A program made the translations under genes and the position numbers. This document shows positions 33,396-41,812 of a stretch of DNA of 64,000 nucleotides, one piece after another. The notes under the pieces are model-generated. The model had not been told where the DNA came from and did no database searches. It was given only the letters and a program-made list of their open reading frames with translations. How positions within the stretch are numbered: position 1 is the first letter of the stretch; each line of letters begins with the position of its first letter. The stretch lies in the NCBI RefSeq assembly GCF_947489365.1, contig NZ_CANLDB010000002.1, positions 496,001 through 560,000 of the forward strand, read 5' to 3'. The stretch comes from an uncultured Nocardioides sp. (GTDB lineage Bacteria > Actinomycetota > Actinomycetes > Propionibacteriales > Nocardioidaceae).

Positions 33396-34802
33396 GTGAG
33401 CACCCAGGACGGCGGCCAGGCGGGCGAGTTCCGCACCGAGCACGACTCGATGGGCGAGGTCCAGGTCCCTCGTGACGCGCTGTGGCGCGCCCAGACCCAG
33501 CGCGCCATCGAGAACTTCCCCATCTCCGGCACCACCCTCGAGCCGCGCCTGATCCAGGCGATGGCGCGGGTCAAGCAGGCCGCCGCCGTGGTCAACGCCG
33601 AGCTCGGCGTGCTCGACGAGGCCCGCGCCGCCGCCATCCGCACGGGTGCGGAGTCCGTCGCCACCGGCGAGCACCTCGACGCCTTCCCGCTCGACGTCTT
33701 CCAGACCGGCTCGGGCACGAGCTCGAACATGAACATGAACGAGGTGCTGGCCTCCCTCGCGGGCGCCGCCGGCACCGACGTCCACCCCAACGACCACGTC
33801 AACGCCAGCCAGTCGTCCAACGACACCTTCCCGACCGCGATCCACGTCGCCGCCGCGCTGGCCGTCACCGAGGACCTGCAGCCGGCGCTCGCCGTCCTCG
33901 CGGAGTCGCTGGAGGCCAAGGCGCGCGAGTTCGGCGGGCTCGTGAAGTCCGGGCGCACCCACCTCATGGACGCCACCCCGGTGATGCTCGGCCAGGAGTT
34001 CGGCGGGTACGCCGCCACGATGCGGTACGCCGCCGAGCGGCTCGACGCCGTCCTCCCCCGCGTGCGTGAGCTGCCGCTGGGCGGCACCGCCGTCGGCACC
34101 GGCATCAACACCCCGCCCGGGTTCGCCGCCCGGGTCATCGAGGTGCTGGGCGAGACCACCGGCCAGCCCTTCAGCGAGGCCCGCGACCACTTCGAGGCGC
34201 AGGGCGCCCGCGACTCGCTCGTCGAGCTGTCCGGCGTGCTGAAGACGATCGCGGTCGGCGTCACCAAGCTGTGCAACGACCTGCGCTGGATGTCGTCCGG
34301 CCCCACCACCGGCCTCGCCGAGATCCACCTGCCCGACCTGCAGCCGGGCTCCAGCATCATGCCGGGCAAGGTGAACCCGGTCCTGCCGGAGGCGACGCTG
34401 ATGGTCTGCGCGCAGGTCATCGGCAACGACGCCGCCGTGACCCACGCCGGCGCCTCGGGCAGCTTCGAGCTCAACGTGATGATGCCGGTGATGGCCCGCA
34501 ACCTGCTCGAGTCGGCCCGGCTGCTCTCGACCTCCACGGTCCTGCTGGCCCAGCGGTGCGTCGACGGGATCACCGCGGACGTCGAGCGGATGCGCCGCTA
34601 CGCCGAGTCCTCGCCGTCCGTCGTGACGCCGCTGAACAAGCACATCGGCTACGAGCAGGCCGCGAAGATCGCGAAGAAGGCCCTCGCCGACGGCACCACG
34701 ATCCGCGAGACGGTGATCGCGATGGGCTTCGTCGAGCGCGGCGAGCTCACCGAGGCCCAGCTCGACGAGGCCCTCGACGTGGAGTCGATGACCCACCCGT
34801 GA
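33396..34802 (+). CDS. fumC: Class II fumarate hydratase
   Basis: FumC interconverts fumarate and malate in the TCA cycle without an iron-sulfur cluster. The 468-residue protein has [14 protein letters not shown], the substrate-binding [32 protein letters not shown] with the active-site His, and the lyase signature [12 protein letters not shown], then [13 protein letters not shown] 33396 follows a TAGCGT -10 box by 6 nt. The next methyltransferase gene overlaps its stop by 4 nt. Confidence 0.97.
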   Translation: MSTQDGGQAGEFRTEHDSMGEVQVPRDALWRAQTQRAIENFPISGTTLEPRLIQAMARVKQAAAVVNAELGVLDEARAAAIRTGAESVATGEHLDAFPLDVFQTGSGTSSNMNMNEVLASLAGAAGTDVHPNDHVNASQSSNDTFPTAIHVAAALAVTEDLQPALAVLAESLEAKAREFGGLVKSGRTHLMDATPVMLGQEFGGYAATMRYAAERLDAVLPRVRELPLGGTAVGTGINTPPGFAARVIEVLGETTGQPFSEARDHFEAQGARDSLVELSGVLKTIAVGVTKLCNDLRWMSSGPTTGLAEIHLPDLQPGSSIMPGKVNPVLPEATLMVCAQVIGNDAAVTHAGASGSFELNVMMPVMARNLLESARLLSTSTVLLAQRCVDGITADVERMRRYAESSPSVVTPLNKHIGYEQAAKIAKKALADGTTIRETVIAMGFVERGELTEAQLDEALDVESMTHP

Positions 34803-35512
34803 GGGATCCCGAGGAGGTCGCCCGGCAGTACGCGAGCGAGCAGCCCCTCGAGACCCGTCGTGCCGTCTGGGGGCCCGGCCCGTCCGGCGTCGACCCGGTC
34901 GACGTCGTCCTCGCCGAGGTCGGGGCCGCCCTGCCGGCGACACGCGCGCTGCCCGACGTCCTCGAGGTCGGTTGCGGGACCGGTGCGCTCGCGGAGCGGA
35001 TCCGCTCCGCCCACCCCGGCGTCGCACTGCTGGCGACGGACGCCTCGGCGCGGATGGTGGCCCTGGTCGCCGATCGCGGCATCCCCACCCGGGTGATGGA
35101 CGCCGCCGCGATGGACGTCCCCACCGACTCCTACGACGTGGTGGTCGCCGCGTGGATGCTCTACCACCTGCCCGACCTCGACGCCGGCCTGGCCGAGGTC
35201 CGGCGGGTGCTCCGACCCGGCGGCTCCCTCGTCGCGGTCACCCTCGGCGAGGAGCACGTCGCCGACCTCCGGCGGGAGGCCGGCGGCGACCCCCTGCCGC
35301 TGTCGTTCTCGGCCGAGAACGGCGAGGCGCTGCTGCGGCGGCACTTCGACGCGGTCCGTCGTACCGACGTGGAGACGCGGGCCACCTTCACCGACCGCGA
35401 CCAGGCCCTCGCCTACCTGCGCTCGACCGGCGAGGACGTCGCCTGGTCGCTGCCGCCCTTCGACGGCCCCCGCGCCTACGCCGGCCACGTCACCGTCCTC
35501 ACCGCCTCCTGA
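34799..35512 (+). CDS. Class I SAM-dependent methyltransferase
   Basis: A 237-residue Rossmann methyltransferase. It carries motif [14 protein letters not shown], an acidic loop [21 protein letters not shown], and the post-[25 protein letters not shown] typical of methyltransferase-11 proteins. GTG 34799 overlaps the fumC stop. The substrate is unknown. Beyond it lies the 32-bp-period repeat array. Confidence 0.88.
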   Translation: MRDPEEVARQYASEQPLETRRAVWGPGPSGVDPVDVVLAEVGAALPATRALPDVLEVGCGTGALAERIRSAHPGVALLATDASARMVALVADRGIPTRVMDAAAMDVPTDSYDVVVAAWMLYHLPDLDAGLAEVRRVLRPGGSLVAVTLGEEHVADLRREAGGDPLPLSFSAENGEALLRRHFDAVRRTDVETRATFTDRDQALAYLRSTGEDVAWSLPPFDGPRAYAGHVTVLTAS

Positions 35513-35820
35513 GGCCGAGTCGGCCCGAACGCACCCCAGAACACCCCCGAGTCGGCCCGAACGCACCTCAGAACAGCGCCGAGTCGGCCCCAACGCACCC
35601 CAGAACACCGCCGAGTCGGCTCGAACGTATGGACTGCCGTGCCGTTCTCAGCCGACGCGGGGGCTTTGGGCGCGGCTCGGGCCGACTCGGCGTGCTGAGC
35701 GCGTGCCTCCGGGCCGACTCGGCGGCCTGAGAGCGCGCGTTCAGGCCGACTCGGCGTCCTGAGAGCGCGCGTTCAGGCCGACTCGGCGCGCTGAGGGCGT
35801 GCGTCCGGGCCGACTCGCGG
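35513..35820. repeat. Inverted 32-bp-period repeat array
   Basis: GAGTCGG anchors at 35517, 35549, 35581 and 35613 (exactly 32 bp apart) give four forward units. CCGACTC anchors at 35682, 35714, 35746, 35778 and 35810 (again 32 bp apart) give five units in the opposite orientation, and one degenerate copy lies between. Unit interiors are similar but not identical. The array fills the gap between convergent genes and encodes nothing credible. Confidence 0.9.
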
Positions 35821-36360
35821 TCAGGACGCGGTGCGCTGCCAGACCGCGACGGTGCCGTGTCCGTCCTCGACGGTGCTGCCGATGCGGACGAAGCCGGTGT
35901 TCTCCAGGACGCGCTGGCTGGCGATGTTGTCCGGGGTGGTGTGGGCGAGGACGCGCGTCACGTCGTCGCGGGCCAGCGCGGCGTCGCTGAGGGCGCCGAC
36001 GGCCTCGGTGCCGAGGCCGCGTCCGTGCTCGGAGGCGTTGACCCCGTAGCCGATCTCGACCGTTCCGTCGTCCTCGACGGGGCGCTTGGCGCCGAGCTCG
36101 GCGACGGCGTACCCGGTCTCACGCTCGACCGCGACGTAGCGCAGGTCGACGACGCCGTCGGAGGCACCGCCGAGGCCCTCCAGGAGGCGCGCGTAGGACC
36201 CGAGCGCGTCGCCGGGCCACTGGGGGCCGAAGGTCACGGTGCGCGCGCCGTCCGGCAGCTCGAGGACGGCCTCGAAGTCGTCGGACTCCAGGCGGCGCCG
36301 GAGGATCGCGCCGGTCAGCGGGACCAGGTGAAGGCGGGGCGTGCTGAGGATCTCCATCAC
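35821..36360 (-). CDS. GNAT family N-acetyltransferase
   Basis: The 179-residue RimJ/RimL-type acetyltransferase has ILSTPRLHLVPLTGAILRRR at the start, VEIGYGVNASEHGRGLGTEAV (acetyl-CoA loop, RGLGT) and TRVLAHTTPDNIASQRVLENTGF. GTG 36360 or ATG 36357 may be the start; a TAGGGT element lies 5 or 8 nt upstream respectively. The stop immediately borders the inverted repeat array. The substrate (protein N-terminus or small molecule) is not evident. Confidence 0.88.
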   Translation of the reverse strand: MMEILSTPRLHLVPLTGAILRRRLESDDFEAVLELPDGARTVTFGPQWPGDALGSYARLLEGLGGASDGVVDLRYVAVERETGYAVAELGAKRPVEDDGTVEIGYGVNASEHGRGLGTEAVGALSDAALARDDVTRVLAHTTPDNIASQRVLENTGFVRIGSTVEDGHGTVAVWQRTAS

Positions 36361-36412
36361 GCCCGACCCTAGTGGGCCGGGCGGGGGCTGGTCGCCCGTC
36401 GGAGGCGTGCGA

Positions 36413-37105
36413 TCAGTACCAGTTGTTCGCGACGCTGTGGGACCAGGCGCCGCACGGGCTGCCGTAGCGGTCCTGGATGTAGCCCAGGCCCCAGCGGATC
36501 TGCGTCTCCGGGTTGGTGGCCCAGTCGGCGCCCTCGCTGGCCATCTTCTCGCCGGGCAGCGACTGCGGGATCCCGTACGCCGAGGACGTCGGGTTGTCGG
36601 CGGTCGTCGACCAGCCGGACTCCTTGGTCCACAGCGAGTCGAGGCAGCTGAACTGGTCGGAGGAGAAGCCGTACTCGGGCAGCAGGGCCTGCGCGATGTC
36701 GCGGGGGTCGGAGTCCGAGAGCTCGACCTCCTCGACCATCCCGTCGCCGGCGCCCTGCGCCAGGGCCGCCTCCTTGGCCGGGTCGGTGGTCTCCCGACGG
36801 TCCGAGCGGCTGATGGCCTCGCTGCGCTCGTTCAGGATGCGGGTGATCCGCTCCGTGCCGATGGCGGTCGAGGTGGCCGTCGAGTCTCCGACGGCGCCGA
36901 CGGCGGCACCGGCCGGGGCGGCGTCGAGCGCGACCTGGTCGGCGCCGAGGACGCCGCCGGACACGACGACGCCGGTCGCGACGACGGCCGCCGAGGAGAA
37001 GGCGACGGTGCTGCCGACGACCTTCCGGGCCACGAGCGGGCGCGCGGGCTCGCCACGGTGCTTGGCCTGGCGGTGCTTCGGGACGTACTTCTCACGCTTC
37101 GGCAC
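36413..37105 (-). CDS. Secreted or anchored lytic transglycosylase-like protein
   Basis: A 230-residue protein with a basic N-terminus (KREKYVPKHRQAKHRG), a hydrophobic anchor or signal (VVGSTVAFSSAAVVATGVVVSGG), a helical linker, and a C-terminal lysozyme-like domain. The last has LDSLWTKESGW with the catalytic Glu, NPTSSAYGIPQSLP, and WGLGYIQDRYGSPCGAW with a probable Cys pair. The family cleaves peptidoglycan glycan strands. A leader of about 225 nt precedes it. The start GTG 37105 has no strong ribosome site. Confidence 0.85.
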   Translation of the reverse strand: MPKREKYVPKHRQAKHRGEPARPLVARKVVGSTVAFSSAAVVATGVVVSGGVLGADQVALDAAPAGAAVGAVGDSTATSTAIGTERITRILNERSEAISRSDRRETTDPAKEAALAQGAGDGMVEEVELSDSDPRDIAQALLPEYGFSSDQFSCLDSLWTKESGWSTTADNPTSSAYGIPQSLPGEKMASEGADWATNPETQIRWGLGYIQDRYGSPCGAWSHSVANNWY

Positions 37106-37331
37106 AGGGATGTCTCACGGGGGTAGACGTCGGGGCAGGTCGTGCGGTTCCGAGCGCGGACGTCCGCGCCGGGAGGGCACCCGTGGGCCGGACGCGGGGA
37201 GTCCGGGGGTGCCCGACGAATCCCGGTCACCCTGCCCCAGGCACGGGCACGACGCAAACCGGCGGGCCGCTCGGGCGGGTCCGGTGTGGGCGGGACCACC
37301 ACTTGCGTCACAGCAGCCCCATCAGACGCGC
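37106..37331 (-). other. Untranslated leader upstream of the lytic transglycosylase gene
   Basis: There is no gene here. GACGCAA (37251-37257) and TTGCGTC (37303-37309) form a 7-bp inverted pair with G/C-rich segments between, so the RNA could be structured. I could not match it to a known riboswitch class. Confidence 0.35.
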
Positions 37332-37362
37332 GAGCCCCGCCGTCGACCGGGCGGCGGGGCTC
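37332..37362 (-). terminator. Stem-loop after phoH
   Basis: GAGCCCCGCCG (37332-37342) and CGGCGGGGCTC (37352-37362) form a perfect 11-bp stem with a 9-nt loop, 12 nt beyond the phoH stop on the minus strand. Confidence 0.7.
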
Positions 37363-37373
37363 ACGAACCGAGG

Positions 37374-38693
37374 TCAGAGCGTGACGTTCTCCAGCATCTC
37401 GGTCACCAGCGCGGCGACCGGCGAGCGCTCCGAGCGGGTCAGCGTCACGTGGGCGAACAGCGGGTGGCCCTTGAGCCGCTCCACCACGGCCACGACACCG
37501 TCGTGGCGGCCCACGCGGAGGTTGTCGCGCTGGGCCACGTCGTGGGTCAGCACCACCTTGGAGTTCGCCCCGATGCGCGAGAGGACCGTGAGCAGGACGT
37601 TGCGCTCCAGGCTCTGCGCCTCGTCGACGATCACGAAGGAGTCGTGCAGGGAGCGGCCGCGGATGTGCGTCAGCGGGAGCACCTCGAGCATCCCGCGGTC
37701 GAGGACCTCCTCGATGACCTCGCGGGAGGCGACCGCGCCCAGGGTGTCGAAGACCGCCTGCGCCCAGGGCGACATCTTCTCCGACTCCGAGCCCGGCAGG
37801 TAGCCGAGCTCCTGGCCGCCGACCGCGAACAGCGGCCGGAACACGACGACCTTCTTGTGCTGCCCGCGCTCCAGCGTCGCCTCGAGGCCCGCACACATCG
37901 CCAGCGCCGACTTGCCGGTGCCGGCCCGGCCGCCGAGCGAGACGATCCCGACGTCGGGGTCGAGCAGCAGCTCCAGCGCCATCCGCTGCTCGGCGGAGCG
38001 CCCGTGGATCCCGAACGCCTCCCGGTCGCCCCGGACGAGGCGGACCTGCTTGTCGGGCGTGACCCGGCCCAGCGCCGTCCCGCGGTCCGAGAGCAGGACC
38101 AGGCCCTGGTGGCAGGGCATGTCGCGGGCCTCGGGCAGGTCGACGACGCCGTCGTCGTACAGCTCGTCGAGGTCGGCGGCCGCCACGTCGAGCTCGGCCA
38201 TGCCGGTGTAGCCCGAGTCGGACTCGCTGACCGCCTCGGCGCGGTACTCCTGGGCGTCCAGGCCCACCGCGGAGGCCTTGATCCGCAGCGGCAGGTCCTT
38301 CGAGACCAGCGTGACCTCGGAGCCCTCGTCGGCCAGGTTGCGGGCCACGGCCAGGATCCGGGTGTCGTTGTCGCCGAGGCGGAAGCCGGACGGGAGCACG
38401 GTGGGGTCGGTGTGGTTCAGCTCGACCCGCAGGGTGCCGCCGTCCTCCCCCACCGGGACCGGCTGGTCGAGCCGACCGTGGAGCACCCGGAGCTCGTCGA
38501 GCGAGCGCAGTGCGGCGCGGGCGAAGAAGCCGAGCTCGGGGTGGTGACGCTTGCCCTCGAGCTCGGTGATGACGACGACGGGAAGCACGACCTCGTGCTC
38601 CTCGAAGCGTCGGATCGCTCCCGGGTCCGCCAGCAGGACGCTGGTGTCGAGGACGTAGGTGCGGGTGCTGGTCACGCTGGACGTGGAGGCCAC
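37374..38693 (-). CDS. phoH2: PhoH family protein with PIN domain
   Basis: This 439-residue protein fuses an N-terminal PIN ribonuclease domain ([15 protein letters not shown] with [10 protein letters not shown]) to a PhoH ATPase domain with Walker [13 protein letters not shown], Walker [12 protein letters not shown], and the [12 protein letters not shown] sensor. PhoH2 proteins are ATP-dependent RNA helicase/RNases. An AGAGG 7 nt before the GTG gives a Shine-Dalgarno, unlike many neighbours. It corresponds to Rv1095 in the mycobacterial order (recalled). Confidence 0.95.
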   Translation of the reverse strand: MASTSSVTSTRTYVLDTSVLLADPGAIRRFEEHEVVLPVVVITELEGKRHHPELGFFARAALRSLDELRVLHGRLDQPVPVGEDGGTLRVELNHTDPTVLPSGFRLGDNDTRILAVARNLADEGSEVTLVSKDLPLRIKASAVGLDAQEYRAEAVSESDSGYTGMAELDVAAADLDELYDDGVVDLPEARDMPCHQGLVLLSDRGTALGRVTPDKQVRLVRGDREAFGIHGRSAEQRMALELLLDPDVGIVSLGGRAGTGKSALAMCAGLEATLERGQHKKVVVFRPLFAVGGQELGYLPGSESEKMSPWAQAVFDTLGAVASREVIEEVLDRGMLEVLPLTHIRGRSLHDSFVIVDEAQSLERNVLLTVLSRIGANSKVVLTHDVAQRDNLRVGRHDGVVAVVERLKGHPLFAHVTLTRSERSPVAALVTEMLENVTL

Positions 38694-39002
38694 GGCTTAC
38701 CTCTCGCGGACCGGCGCACGCACTCGCGTCCCCGGTCCTAGTCGCTTCGCTCGGACCGGGATCGGGCCCGGGAGCCGGAGTGCCGACCCCCTCCTCCGAC
38801 CGCGCCCCGACCACGCGCCTCGTGGCGGCTGTCGTGACGGTGGACGGACAAGATCGGGCCTCCTGGTACGGCGGGCTTCCCCACCCGCCGGTGCCTCGAA
38901 AAGTACGCCGCCGCGACGGCCGCGAGGAGCGACACGCCCTACCGGCGTGTGAACGCCGCGTGACGCCTGACCCCAGGCGTCACACCCGTCACGCAGGTCC
39001 CG
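38694..39002. other. Intergenic region between phoH and the prenyl transferase gene
   Basis: This gap of about 309 bases holds the uppS hairpin at 38960-38983. A 65-codon minus-strand frame (38738-38935) is also open but its third positions are weakly G/C-biased, so I do not call it. No other gene is seen. Confidence 0.5.
38960..38983 (-). terminator. Stem-loop after the prenyl transferase gene
   Basis: GTGACGCCTG (38960-38969) and CAGGCGTCAC (38974-38983) form a perfect 10-bp stem with a 4-nt loop, 20 nt past the stop on the minus strand. Confidence 0.7.
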
Positions 39003-39782
39003 TCAGGCGCCGTACCGGCGGTCGCGCAGGGCGTAGGCCCGGACGGCGCGGAGGAAGTCCACGCGACGGAAGTCGGGCCAGAAGGCCTCGCAGAAGTAGA
39101 ACTCGCTGGTCGCGCTCTGCCACAGCAGGAACCCGCCCAGCCGCTGCTCGCCGGAGGTGCGGATCACGAGGTCGGGGTCGGGCTGGCCCTTGGTGTAGAG
39201 GTGCGCCGCGATGTGCTCGACGTCGATGACCTGGGCGAGCTCCTCCAGGGTGGTCTGCCGCGTGGCGTGCTCGGACAGCAGCGACCGCACGGCGTCGGCG
39301 ATCTCGCGGCGTCCGCCGTACCCCACGGCGACGTTGACGAGCAGGCCGTCGTTGTCCCGGGTCGACTCCTCGGCCTCCTTGAGCCTCTCCGCGGTCGCGG
39401 ACGGCAGGAGGTCGAGCGCCCCGACGGGGTGGATCCGCCAGCGACCGGTCGCGGCGAGCGAGGAGACCGCGCCCTCGATGATGCCGAGCAGCCCCGTGAG
39501 CTGGTCCGCGGGCCGGTTCGACAGGTTGTCGCTCGAGAGCAGCCACAGCGTGACCACCTCGACGCCGATCTCCTCGCACCAGCCGAGCATCGGCGCGATG
39601 TTGTCGGCGCCCGCCCGGTAGCCCTCGGCGGTCCCGAGGCCGACGGCCCGGGCCCAGCGGCGGTTGCCGTCGAGCATGACCCCGATGTGCTGGGGCATCC
39701 GGGCGTCGGCGGGGATGCGGCGCATCATGCGCGCCTCGTAGGCCGGGTAGAGCACCCGCCGCAGCCCTCGCTTCCAGTCCAC
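39003..39782 (-). CDS. uppS: Isoprenyl (cis-prenyl) transferase, short-chain Z-FPP synthase type
   Basis: A 259-residue cis-prenyltransferase. Landmarks are HIGVMLDGNRRWAR (catalytic Asp), VTLWLLSSDNLSNR, VNVAVGYGGRREI and DLVIRTSGEQRLGGFLLWQ with SEFYFCEAFWPDF. It resembles M. tuberculosis Rv1086, which makes Z,E-farnesyl diphosphate for decaprenyl phosphate synthesis, and like Rv1086 it lies beside a hemolysin III gene. A longer-chain UppS would typically be elsewhere. The exact chain length cannot be read. Confidence 0.93.
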   Translation of the reverse strand: MDWKRGLRRVLYPAYEARMMRRIPADARMPQHIGVMLDGNRRWARAVGLGTAEGYRAGADNIAPMLGWCEEIGVEVVTLWLLSSDNLSNRPADQLTGLLGIIEGAVSSLAATGRWRIHPVGALDLLPSATAERLKEAEESTRDNDGLLVNVAVGYGGRREIADAVRSLLSEHATRQTTLEELAQVIDVEHIAAHLYTKGQPDPDLVIRTSGEQRLGGFLLWQSATSEFYFCEAFWPDFRRVDFLRAVRAYALRDRRYGA

Positions 39783-39889
39783 CTCGGCATGCTAGCGGCC
39801 CGAGGCCTCCGGACCGGGTGTCCTCGACGGGTCTCGCGGGCACCGAGCGAGGTTGGTCACGAACCGACCGGACGCCGACCATGCCTCGC

Positions 39890-39895
39890 TACGCT
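39890..39895 (+). promoter_or_regulatory. Leaderless -10 hexamer of trhA (TACGCT)
   Basis: TACGCT is followed by CGCACC and the ATG at 39902. Confidence 0.55.
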
Positions 39896-39901
39896 CGCAC
39901 C

Positions 39902-40621
39902 ATGAACGCTCGAGTCGCCGACCTCACGCAGGGGGCCGCCGACCACGTGCGCGAGGCGTTCGCCGAGGTCAAGCCCAAGCTCCGGGGGTGGTTGCACCTC
40001 GCGACCGCTCCGTTGACGCTGGCCGCCGGCATCGTGCTGATCGCCCTGTCCCCCAACGCCGTGACCCGGATCGGGTCCGCGGTGTTCGCCGGGTCCGCCC
40101 TCGTGCTGTTCACCGTCTCCGCGATCTACCACCGAGGGACCTGGTCGCCGAAGGTGTGGGGCATCCTGCGGCGGTTCGACCACTCGAACATCTTCCTGCT
40201 CATCGCAGGCTCGTACACGCCGTTCAGCCTGCTGCTGCTCGAGGGCAACTCCCGGGTCGTCCTGCTCACGACCGTGTGGACGGGCGCGATCCTCGGCGTG
40301 CTGTTCCGGGTGTTCTGGACCGGCGCGCCACGGTGGCTCTACACACCGATCTACATCGCGCTCGGGTGGGCGGCGATCTTCTTCATCCCCGACTTCGCCG
40401 ACGGCGCGGCGGGGATCGGTGTGGGCGTCGGGACGGCGGTGCTCGTCCTGGTCATCGTCGGCGGCGGGCTCTACACCCTCGGCGGGGTCGTGTACGGCGT
40501 GAAGCGACCCAACCCGTGGCCCCGGTGGTTCGGGTTCCACGAGGTGTTCCACACCTTCACCATCCTGGCGTTCGCCTCGCACTACGTCGCCGTGTCGCTC
40601 CTGACGTACTCGCTGCGCTGA
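39902..40621 (+). CDS. trhA: Hemolysin III / TrhA (PAQR family) membrane protein
   Basis: This 239-residue protein has seven transmembrane helices of the PAQR/YqfA class. It has the metal-site pattern TVSAIYHRGTWSP (Ser and His), FDHSNIFLLIAGSYTPF (Asp and His), and HEVFHTFTILAFASHYVAV (His residues). Such proteins affect membrane energetics, and haemolytic activity is not generally established. The start follows a TACGCT hexamer by 6 nt. It is divergent from the prenyl transferase, matching the Rv1085c-Rv1086 pairing (recalled). Confidence 0.93.
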   Translation: MNARVADLTQGAADHVREAFAEVKPKLRGWLHLATAPLTLAAGIVLIALSPNAVTRIGSAVFAGSALVLFTVSAIYHRGTWSPKVWGILRRFDHSNIFLLIAGSYTPFSLLLLEGNSRVVLLTTVWTGAILGVLFRVFWTGAPRWLYTPIYIALGWAAIFFIPDFADGAAGIGVGVGTAVLVLVIVGGGLYTLGGVVYGVKRPNPWPRWFGFHEVFHTFTILAFASHYVAVSLLTYSLR

Positions 40622-40630
40622 CGCCGGCTC

Positions 40631-41011
40631 TCAGGCGGGCAGCTCCTGGAGCGACCAGCCGTTGCCGTCGGGGTCGGCGAAGAAGGCGAACCGCGAGCCC
40701 GGCACGCCCTCGGGCCCGAGCTGCTGGACCTTGCTGATGGCGACCCCGCGGTCGGCCATCGCGGCCCGCGCGACGTCGATGTCGTCGACGCACAGCTGCA
40801 GGCCCTTCGTGGACCCGGGCTCGCCCAGCGGCATCCCCTCGCCGATGACGACGGAGCACGGGGAGCCCGGCGGCGTCATCTGCACCACCCGCATGCCCGG
40901 GGACGGCCGCACGTCGTGGTCGAGGCCGAAGCCGACCTGCTCGGTGTAGAAGGCGAGCGAGCGGTCGACGTCCGCGACCGGGACGGCGATGACGAGGAGT
41001 CGGAGGTCCAC
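40631..41011 (-). CDS. VOC family (glyoxalase-like) protein
   Basis: A 126-residue vicinal-oxygen-chelate protein made of two beta-alpha-beta-beta-beta units. It has the opening LRLLVIAVPVADVDRSLAFYTEQVGFGLDHDVR and the C-terminal FAFFADPDGNGWSLQELP. The segment GSTKGLQLCVDDIDVARAAM is typical of the family. It is the last gene of a three-gene minus-strand group with the DUF1353 gene, only 3 nt away. The substrate is unknown. Confidence 0.88.
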   Translation of the reverse strand: MDLRLLVIAVPVADVDRSLAFYTEQVGFGLDHDVRPSPGMRVVQMTPPGSPCSVVIGEGMPLGEPGSTKGLQLCVDDIDVARAAMADRGVAISKVQQLGPEGVPGSRFAFFADPDGNGWSLQELPA

Positions 41012-41014
41012 ACC

Positions 41015-41812
41015 TCAGTCAACCGCGCGGGAGGCCCCGCGCACCAGGGCCTCCAGGGCGGCGTAGAGGAGGTACGTCGCCACCAGGGCGGCCGTCAGGT
41101 GCAGCAGCAGGGCGAGCGCCACGTTGGTCACCAGCCCGGCGACGACGAACCGGCCCCACAGCAGGGCCAGCAGGCAGGGCAGGACCACGGCCGCCGCCAC
41201 GCCCTGGAGCAGCCGCAGCCCGGTGGGGCCGTCCCCGATCCACGGCACCCCCAGGCCGGCGCCGGCGAGGTCGAGCGTCGCCAGCACCCCGAGCACCAGG
41301 GTCACCGCGAGGGTCAGCACCGCGACGCCACGGAACCACCACCGGCGCACCGGGCCCCACCCGGTCGCCCGCCCGTCGACCATCGTCGCGACCGTGACCG
41401 CGGACCACACCAGCCAGCGCCGCACCGGCGGCACGCCGAGGTCGGCCATCGCGTCCCGGAACACCCGGTCGGCCTGGACCCGGGTGACGACGACCCCTTC
41501 GGGGCTGACGTACGTCGGGGGCAGCGCCGGGTCCGTCTCGACCAGGCCGTCGTGCACCAGCGCGGCCGGGAGGTGACGCCCGCTGCGGGGCACCAGCCAG
41601 GTGAAGAACCGCGGCACCGAGGTGAGGTCCGTGCGGAACGTCGCCGGGTCGGCCGGCACCAGGAGCGGACCGAGGCGTCGGTCGTCGTACCCGATCCGGC
41701 GCAGCATCGCGAACGCCTCCTCGCCCTCCTCCATCCGTCGCTCCAGGAAGACCCGGGCCACCGCGTCACGGTCCGCCGGCTCGTCGGGCAGCCCGCCGTC
41801 GAAGAACCTCAC
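41015..41812 (-). CDS. DUF1353 domain protein with C-terminal membrane helices
   Basis: The 265-residue protein has two parts. Residues about 1-135 hold a DUF1353 domain: TDLTSVPRFFTWLVPRSGRHLPAALVHDGLV is its signature, followed by QADRVFRDAMADLGVPPVRR. Residues about 140-265 hold four hydrophobic helices (VWSAVTVATMV, VLTLAVTLVLGVLATLDL, VAAAVVLPCLLALLWG, LALLLHLTAALVATYLLYAAL). GTG 41812 overlaps the upstream hypothetical gene by 4 nt. DUF1353 often occurs in phage proteins, but no other phage gene is nearby. Confidence 0.75.
   Translation of the reverse strand: MRFFDGGLPDEPADRDAVARVFLERRMEEGEEAFAMLRRIGYDDRRLGPLLVPADPATFRTDLTSVPRFFTWLVPRSGRHLPAALVHDGLVETDPALPPTYVSPEGVVVTRVQADRVFRDAMADLGVPPVRRWLVWSAVTVATMVDGRATGWGPVRRWWFRGVAVLTLAVTLVLGVLATLDLAGAGLGVPWIGDGPTGLRLLQGVAAAVVLPCLLALLWGRFVVAGLVTNVALALLLHLTAALVATYLLYAALEALVRGASRAVD

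Noticed and set aside
35513..35820. CRISPR array
   Set aside because: The period is regular, but the parts between anchors are similar to one another, the units invert midway, and no cas gene is near.
37106..37373. c-di-AMP (ydaO) riboswitch before the lytic transglycosylase gene
   Set aside because: Such leaders are common for cell-wall hydrolases, but I could not find the conserved core blocks on the minus strand; the region is only described as possibly structured.
38738..38935. 65-residue minus-strand reading frame
   Set aside because: Third-position bias is weak, no start signal or -10 element is visible, and the C-terminal half is low complexity.
41015..41812. Prophage remnant suggested by DUF1353
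   Set aside because: No capsid, integrase, lysis or other phage gene is near, base composition is normal, and no att-like repeats were seen.
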